Below, one piece after another: positions 7,395 through 10,719 of a DNA stretch of 10,719 nt. The stretch is taken from NCBI GenBank assembly GCA_030688205.1, contig JAUYIQ010000094.1:1-10719 (forward strand), in the 5' to 3' direction. A program made the position numbers and the translations under genes. The DNA comes from Candidatus Curtissbacteria bacterium (GTDB lineage: Bacteria > Patescibacteriota > Microgenomatia > Curtissbacterales > GWA2-41-24). Under the pieces are notes generated by a model that worked only from the letters and a program-made list of their open reading frames with translations, was not told where the DNA came from and did no database searches. How positions within the stretch are numbered: position 1 is the first letter of the stretch; the number at the start of each line of letters is the position of its first letter.

Positions 7395-9039
7395 TTTTTA
7401 ATATTAGAAATAGCGCCAGAGACAGTGAAATTGTCGTAAGATAATTAGCAAACATTCTGAGTCTGGTTTCTTGATATTTTATGGAAACCTGATGAAATCC
7501 GCTAGGTAAACTAATTATAATGAGCCCTGATCCATCTTTTTCACCCTCAAGTATTTTAGTTTTTGTGTCCGAAAAAGATATCTCTCCTAAATTTGTTTTT
7601 GTATTAGGGAAATAATATTTATCAATTCTAATTTGCGCAGTTTGCGACTGCACGTTTGCGTCAAATTTTATGCTTTTGGAATCCGACTTAAAATTTGTGA
7701 CTTTGGCATCTCCATTTAAAACGTGTGTTTTTTCGCTTGAAATTTCCGGAGGGGAAGTTGTCTGCCTCCATATAGGCGTAAATTCGTTGTATTGCGTAGC
7801 TGTGCCTTGATATTGTTCAAAAAATTGATCGGTTCTTTCGACGGGCTCGTTAATTCGCAGATGATTTCTGTTGGCTACTATCACAAAAAGAGCCAGCAAT
7901 AAAAAAACCGCCGATGACTTTTGTGTTTTGACGACAAATGCTGCCAGGAAAGAAGACGAGATTGCTGTTACCCCAAGAAAACGCCATGGGATATCTATTG
8001 TGTGCAATATTTTGAAATGCTGCCAGATATATGAATTTGGTTTTGTATCCAGCATAAGAAAGACCGAAACAAGAAAAACGATAAGGAAAAAGAGAGGGAG
8101 ATCAACGACAAAACGTTTGAGTAATTTTTTGATTATTAAAAAAGTGGCAAAAATGACAACAATAATATGGGCGAGCCCGATCTGGAAAGATAGTTGATCA
8201 CCTAAGGTACCGGGGAAATCGAATCCATACCCCCATGGCGAATGGAAGAGTTGAGAAAGTGTTACAAAATGAGTTGAATAAGCAATGTTGATGATCTCAT
8301 CAAATCTTACAAAATTTCTTTCGAACAGCGACGGAAGATAAGTAACTGCAGCTATCATAAAGGCCCAAATAATACTTGCAGTACTTTTTATTAAAGAAGA
8401 TCTTTTTTTGGCTATTATTAAGACATATACGGCAAGAATTGGAAGAGTCATAAGTGCTACAAGATTCTGGGAAAGAAGAACAAGAGACAGTGAGACCGCA
8501 GACGTGCTTATCCAAAAGATGCTGCCCTCTTTTGATAGTTTGCCAAAACAAAAAAAGGTTAGCGGAAGAAATGTATATGCCAAAAGTTCGGAAATGGAGC
8601 CGCGAACATACATAAGCTGCAATCTGTAAGGAACCCAGGTGTAATAAAGTGCACCAATAAAAGCTGCTTTTTCGCTCCCGAACACTTCTTTAAACCATAA
8701 ACGCGAAAAGAGTCCGGACGTAATGAATCCTGAAATCATAAGAATTTTAAACGAATCTGTGTATGAGAAATGTAAAAAATGAACAAACGATCCCAATACG
8801 TATGGTAGAGGATAAATGTAGGTGAAAATCGGGCTTCCGTAGCCATTGTATAATGTAGGAGCAATCCGAGGCGGCAATTGGCCATCACCTAAGCTCTGAA
8901 AATATTGCGCGATTCTAGCTGTATGCGTTTCACCATCGTGACTGGTGTAAAAACCTGGAGTGGTTAAATCGAATGTGGCGGGGACACTAAGAAACAAGAG
9001 TGCGAATATTGTCAAAAAGGAACCATTCCAAATTTTCAT
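7378..9039 (-). CDS. Large polytopic membrane protein, YfhO/PTPS-related (GT-C-like) family
   Basis: 553 residues from ATG 9039; an ATG at 9093 would add 18. The shorter form is preferred because it opens directly with the first helix (about 7-22). The extra segment would also cover a good extended -10 box. Following the helix are SHDGETH (33-39) and LPPRIAPTLYNGYGSP (55-70), hallmarks of the bacterial family in which a DGxxH outer loop precedes many membrane helices. Roughly ten hydrophobic segments follow. Next is an outer domain of about 130 residues (from about 390) containing IRIDKYYFP, which resembles the beta-rich ectodomain of YfhO-like proteins. A final helix and a KNVKRA tail end the protein. 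The YYFPGW motif typical of relatives is reduced to YYFPNT. It leads the operon and overlaps the first GT39 gene by 17 bases. Probably a glycosyltransferase or lipid-linked sugar handling protein; family call by motifs only. Confidence 0.8.
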   Translation of the reverse strand: MKIWNGSFLTIFALLFLSVPATFDLTTPGFYTSHDGETHTARIAQYFQSLGDGQLPPRIAPTLYNGYGSPIFTYIYPLPYVLGSFVHFLHFSYTDSFKILMISGFITSGLFSRLWFKEVFGSEKAAFIGALYYTWVPYRLQLMYVRGSISELLAYTFLPLTFFCFGKLSKEGSIFWISTSAVSLSLVLLSQNLVALMTLPILAVYVLIIAKKRSSLIKSTASIIWAFMIAAVTYLPSLFERNFVRFDEIINIAYSTHFVTLSQLFHSPWGYGFDFPGTLGDQLSFQIGLAHIIVVIFATFLIIKKLLKRFVVDLPLFFLIVFLVSVFLMLDTKPNSYIWQHFKILHTIDIPWRFLGVTAISSSFLAAFVVKTQKSSAVFLLLALFVIVANRNHLRINEPVERTDQFFEQYQGTATQYNEFTPIWRQTTSPPEISSEKTHVLNGDAKVTNFKSDSKSIKFDANVQSQTAQIRIDKYYFPNTKTNLGEISFSDTKTKILEGEKDGSGLIIISLPSGFHQVSIKYQETRLRMFANYLTTISLSLALFLILKNVKRA

Positions 9040-9047
9040 TTTTTTTG

Positions 9048-9056
9048 ATTTTAGCA
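9048..9056 (-). promoter_or_regulatory. Extended -10 promoter candidate for the glycosyltransferase operon
   Basis: On the minus strand TGCTAAAAT (9056-9048) matches an extended -10 (TG-N-TAAAAT). The next 8 bases, CAAAAAAA, lead straight into ATG 9039, which would place the transcription start at or 1-2 bases before the start codon. No convincing -35 hexamer lies 16-18 bases upstream. A weaker alternative, TATAAC just before ATG 9093, would fit the longer start. Confidence 0.45.
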
Positions 9057-9077
9057 CAATAATGAGAAGGCTTCGGG

Positions 9078-9106
9078 TTGTTACTGCTCTCATTTAGAGT
9101 TATATT
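9078..9106 (+). promoter_or_regulatory. Sigma-70-type promoter candidate with leaderless start
   Basis: TTGTTA at 9078-9083 and TATATT at 9101-9106 are separated by exactly 17 bases. They match the consensus at 4 of 6 and 5 of 6 positions. The six bases AACTTA follow, then ATG 9113, so the expected transcription start coincides with the A of the start codon. No ribosome binding site precedes this ATG, in keeping with a leaderless mRNA. Confidence 0.55.
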
Positions 9107-9112
9107 AACTTA

Positions 9113-9580
9113 ATGCCCGATTCTCCTATAACTCCCGACATCAAGCCTCAGTCCGATAAGAAATCTTTTAATTTAAGTGGGGATACGATAATCGGCTATG
9201 TGCTTTTAGCCATAGGGTTATTGTTTATTTTTGCTGCAACTTATATGGTTTATGGCGTTTTGACAGGAGGTGCAAAGCCTCCGCAGGTTTACAATGTGGA
9301 AGCACCAAGTTTCCAGCTACCAACAGATACCGGTCAAATATTAGAATTACCAGAAGGAGCTACGCTTGCAGCCGGGTTGAAATTAACCCAGGATTCCAAT
9401 CAAAGTCCGCCGGGAATTAAGTTGATCCCCGATGAGGTTTTTAACGGAAGTTTAAACATTGGTCTTTATTATCTGGCAATGATGTTTTTGGCGTCTAGCG
9501 GGGCAAAAATAGCTGGGCTGGGGGTAAAAATGATAAAGGACATAAAAGTTCAAATTAAAGAAGAAAAGCTAAAAATTTAG
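9113..9580 (+). CDS. Hypothetical two-helix membrane protein
   Basis: 155 residues, start ATG at 9113 supported by the upstream promoter spacing. The N-terminal 20 residues are polar and proline-rich. Helix one is at about 26-50 (IIGYVLLAIGLLFIFAATY), and a 60-residue loop with PPQVYNVEAPSFQLP follows. Helix two is at about 113-137, followed by a lysine-rich tail (MIKDIKVQIKEEKLKI). The positive tail suggests a cytoplasmic C-terminus and hence both termini inside, with the Pro/Gly-rich loop outside. I do not recognise the family. It is the only plus-strand gene here, transcribed divergently from the glycosyltransferase operon and convergently with the ZIP gene. Its 12-base gap to the ZIP stop contains no terminator hairpin. 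Confidence 0.85.
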   Translation: MPDSPITPDIKPQSDKKSFNLSGDTIIGYVLLAIGLLFIFAATYMVYGVLTGGAKPPQVYNVEAPSFQLPTDTGQILELPEGATLAAGLKLTQDSNQSPPGIKLIPDEVFNGSLNIGLYYLAMMFLASSGAKIAGLGVKMIKDIKVQIKEEKLKI

Positions 9581-9592
9581 TATTTAGATTCC

Positions 9593-10363
9593 TTAAAACT
9601 CCAGAAAAGTGGTCGAGATTAAAATAACAACAATCCCTAAAATTAAAAGGAAGCTTTCAATAATTGCGAAGTTCTTTCTTGTTTCGTAGTGAATTTCGGG
9701 AATTAAATCTGATGTAGCAATGTATATAAAGAACCCTGCCGTTATAGCCAGAAAAATAGGAATGTACCCATCTAGTACACTGCCCGAAAAATAAGCCAGG
9801 CCTGCACCAAGAAACGCGGCTGCCGCACTTATTAAGTTTACAACAATAATTTTTTTCTTTGTGAGACCTTTGTGTAAAAGCAGACCAAAGTCTCCAATTT
9901 CCTGTGGGATTTCATGGGCAATAACTGCCAGGGTTGAGACAATTCCGAGTTGTGTGTTGATCGAGAATGTTGCTGCTATTACAATTCCGTCAATAAAATT
10001 GTGGACCGTATCCCCTATTACGATTAAGGGGATTGTGGTTTTCGATTCCTTCTGATGATGAAGATGTTCCGGATGCTCTTCATGATGATGAAACCAGTGA
10101 ATAAATCTTTCGACAAAGAAGAAGATAATAATTCCTACCAAAACCCAGAGGGGGATATTCAAATTTGATCCTTCTGATTCTTGTAATGCCTCCGGGAGTA
10201 AATCCAAAAACGCGGCACCAAGAAGAGTACCTGCTGCAAAAGATGCAAGTAAATGCGAAAATTTGAGGGCAAACTTCTCATAAGAAAGAAGGAGAACTCC
10301 ACCGACCAAAGCTACGATACTGCCAAGAAAAGTTGCTACAATAATGTTTTCTAGTGTTGACAT
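9593..10363 (-). CDS. ZIP family divalent metal transporter
   Basis: 256 residues from ATG 10363. An integral membrane transporter expected to move zinc or another divalent metal into the cytoplasm. The two signature helices are clear: HNFIDG at 121-126 and HEIPQEIGD at 150-158. Together they supply the His, Asn, Asp and Glu ligands of the ZIP binuclear metal centre. FLDLLPEAL at 52-60 is the usual second-helix motif. The loop between helices three and four is histidine-rich (residues 89-103, with HHHEEHPEHLHH), typical of metal-sensing loops. About eight hydrophobic segments are visible and the length is normal for GufA-like bacterial ZIPs. It lies 15 bases after the DUF192 gene with no Shine-Dalgarno in the gap, so the two are probably co-transcribed. 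Metal specificity cannot be told from sequence alone. Confidence 0.95.
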   Translation of the reverse strand: MSTLENIIVATFLGSIVALVGGVLLLSYEKFALKFSHLLASFAAGTLLGAAFLDLLPEALQESEGSNLNIPLWVLVGIIIFFFVERFIHWFHHHEEHPEHLHHQKESKTTIPLIVIGDTVHNFIDGIVIAATFSINTQLGIVSTLAVIAHEIPQEIGDFGLLLHKGLTKKKIIVVNLISAAAAFLGAGLAYFSGSVLDGYIPIFLAITAGFFIYIATSDLIPEIHYETRKNFAIIESFLLILGIVVILISTTFLEF

Positions 10364-10378
10364 GTTTGATAAGTGTTT

Positions 10379-10714
10379 CTAGTGTTTCGAGATGGAGACC
10401 TTGTCTCCTATTTCTGTTTTTGATTTCTTAATTGTACCGGTATGTGTTTCTATTATATAAGGATATTGCAGGTTGTAAAAAAATAATCTGTTGGGTTTTA
10501 TTGTGCTTGCTTTCTTTATTATATATTCGTTATCCATAACAAGTATGTCGATTGAGTTTTTCAAAAAAAAGGTGTGCATGCCAAATCTTGTTTTAAAAAG
10601 TAGCGACGGAGGATTTGATTTTTTTAAAAGACCCGCGATTTTATCGGGTAGGGAGGTGGCGATTTTTAAATCGGTTGCGAGAATTGTACCTTTTGTAATG
10701 TTTTTGAGGATCAC
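10379..10714 (-). CDS. DUF192 family protein
   Basis: 111 residues from GTG 10714, five bases from the window edge. An upstream start outside the window is possible, because the only AGGA-like sequence (10719-10716) is too close to this GTG to act as its binding site. The N-terminal NITKGTILATDLKIA and GLL (28-30) are followed by the family core, GMHTFFLKNSIDILVMD (45-61). This corresponds to the usual GMLF...MKNT...LDxxFxD pattern. The end, IIETHTGTI (86-94) and EIGDKV (101-106), matches the ExxxG...GD close of DUF192 proteins. The family is small, mostly beta and of unknown biochemical role, often exported. This copy has no obvious signal peptide, so it is probably cytoplasmic unless the start lies upstream. 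It precedes the ZIP gene by 15 bases. Confidence 0.85.
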   Translation of the reverse strand: MILKNITKGTILATDLKIATSLPDKIAGLLKKSNPPSLLFKTRFGMHTFFLKNSIDILVMDNEYIIKKASTIKPNRLFFYNLQYPYIIETHTGTIKKSKTEIGDKVSISKH

Positions 10715-10719
10715 TTCCT

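Noticed and set aside
7871..8197. Plus-strand open frame of 108 codons
   Set aside because: Lies wholly inside the YfhO-like gene on the other strand; its product is rich in Lys/Arg/Thr with no recognisable domain, as expected of an antisense shadow.
9571..9600. Intrinsic terminator between the convergent genes
   Set aside because: Only a weak AT palindrome (CTAAAAATTTAG) is present, with no GC-rich stem or U-run.
1..10719. Recoded TGA (Gly) as in Gracilibacteria or SR1
   Set aside because: TGA terminates frames exactly where the paralogous proteins should end (428-430, 4113-4115), and no in-frame TGA interrupts the annotated genes.
1..10719. CRISPR array, tRNA, rRNA or transposase
   Set aside because: No regularly spaced repeats, no tRNA-like cloverleaf or rRNA sequence, and no transposase motifs were seen; coding sequence fills nearly the whole window.

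Overview
The window looks like a chromosomal segment of a Candidate Phyla Radiation (Patescibacteria) bacterium, most likely a Microgenomates/OP11-type lineage. This is an inference from AT-rich composition, gene starts mostly without a clear Shine-Dalgarno sequence, overlapping genes, and a tandem array of divergent GT-C membrane glycosyltransferases. TGA is used as a true stop (for example at 428-430 and 4113-4115), so the Gracilibacteria/SR1 code with TGA as glycine does not apply. The only clear metabolic clue beyond the glycosyltransferases is a ZIP-type metal transporter.

Positions 1-9039 form one minus-strand operon, read from right to left. It begins with a large YfhO/PTPS-related-like membrane protein (9039-7378). 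Four paralogous GT39/PMT-type glycosyltransferases follow (7394-5739, 5732-4113, 4122-2521, 1978-428). The last two are each followed by a small membrane protein (about 2525-1959, and 431 running off the left edge). Genes overlap or are 6 bases apart throughout. The four enzymes share an N-terminal Asp-Glu loop motif, an ISPWH(L/I)xFSR motif, an extracytoplasmic H-x-SP-x-FLF / RH segment, a PxPA...PHxxR segment and a C-terminal outer domain. The two small proteins resemble only the central-to-C-terminal membrane half of these enzymes. They lack the catalytic N-terminal half, and the complete one also lacks the outer domain. The left part of the operon therefore reads as a duplicated two-gene module of enzyme plus half-enzyme companion. 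The likely joint role is decorating a cell-surface glycan or protein with sugars from polyprenyl-phosphate donors, but donors and acceptors cannot be read from the sequence.

A palindromic element about 50 bases long sits in frame inside one glycosyltransferase gene (1584-1636). A shortened relative occupies the equivalent position in another paralog (7033-7061), and the other two paralogs lack it. This resembles in-frame protein-coding palindromic repeats such as those known in Rickettsia.

A 73-base divergent region (9040-9112) carries back-to-back promoter candidates. Both place the transcription start at or within a base or two of the start codon, suggesting leaderless mRNAs. To its right is a plus-strand gene for a two-helix membrane protein of unknown function (9113-9580). 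It converges on a minus-strand pair: a DUF192 protein (10714-10379), then a ZIP metal transporter (10363-9593). No tRNA, rRNA, CRISPR array, transposase or intrinsic terminator was seen, and no stretch longer than 300 bases lacks a gene.
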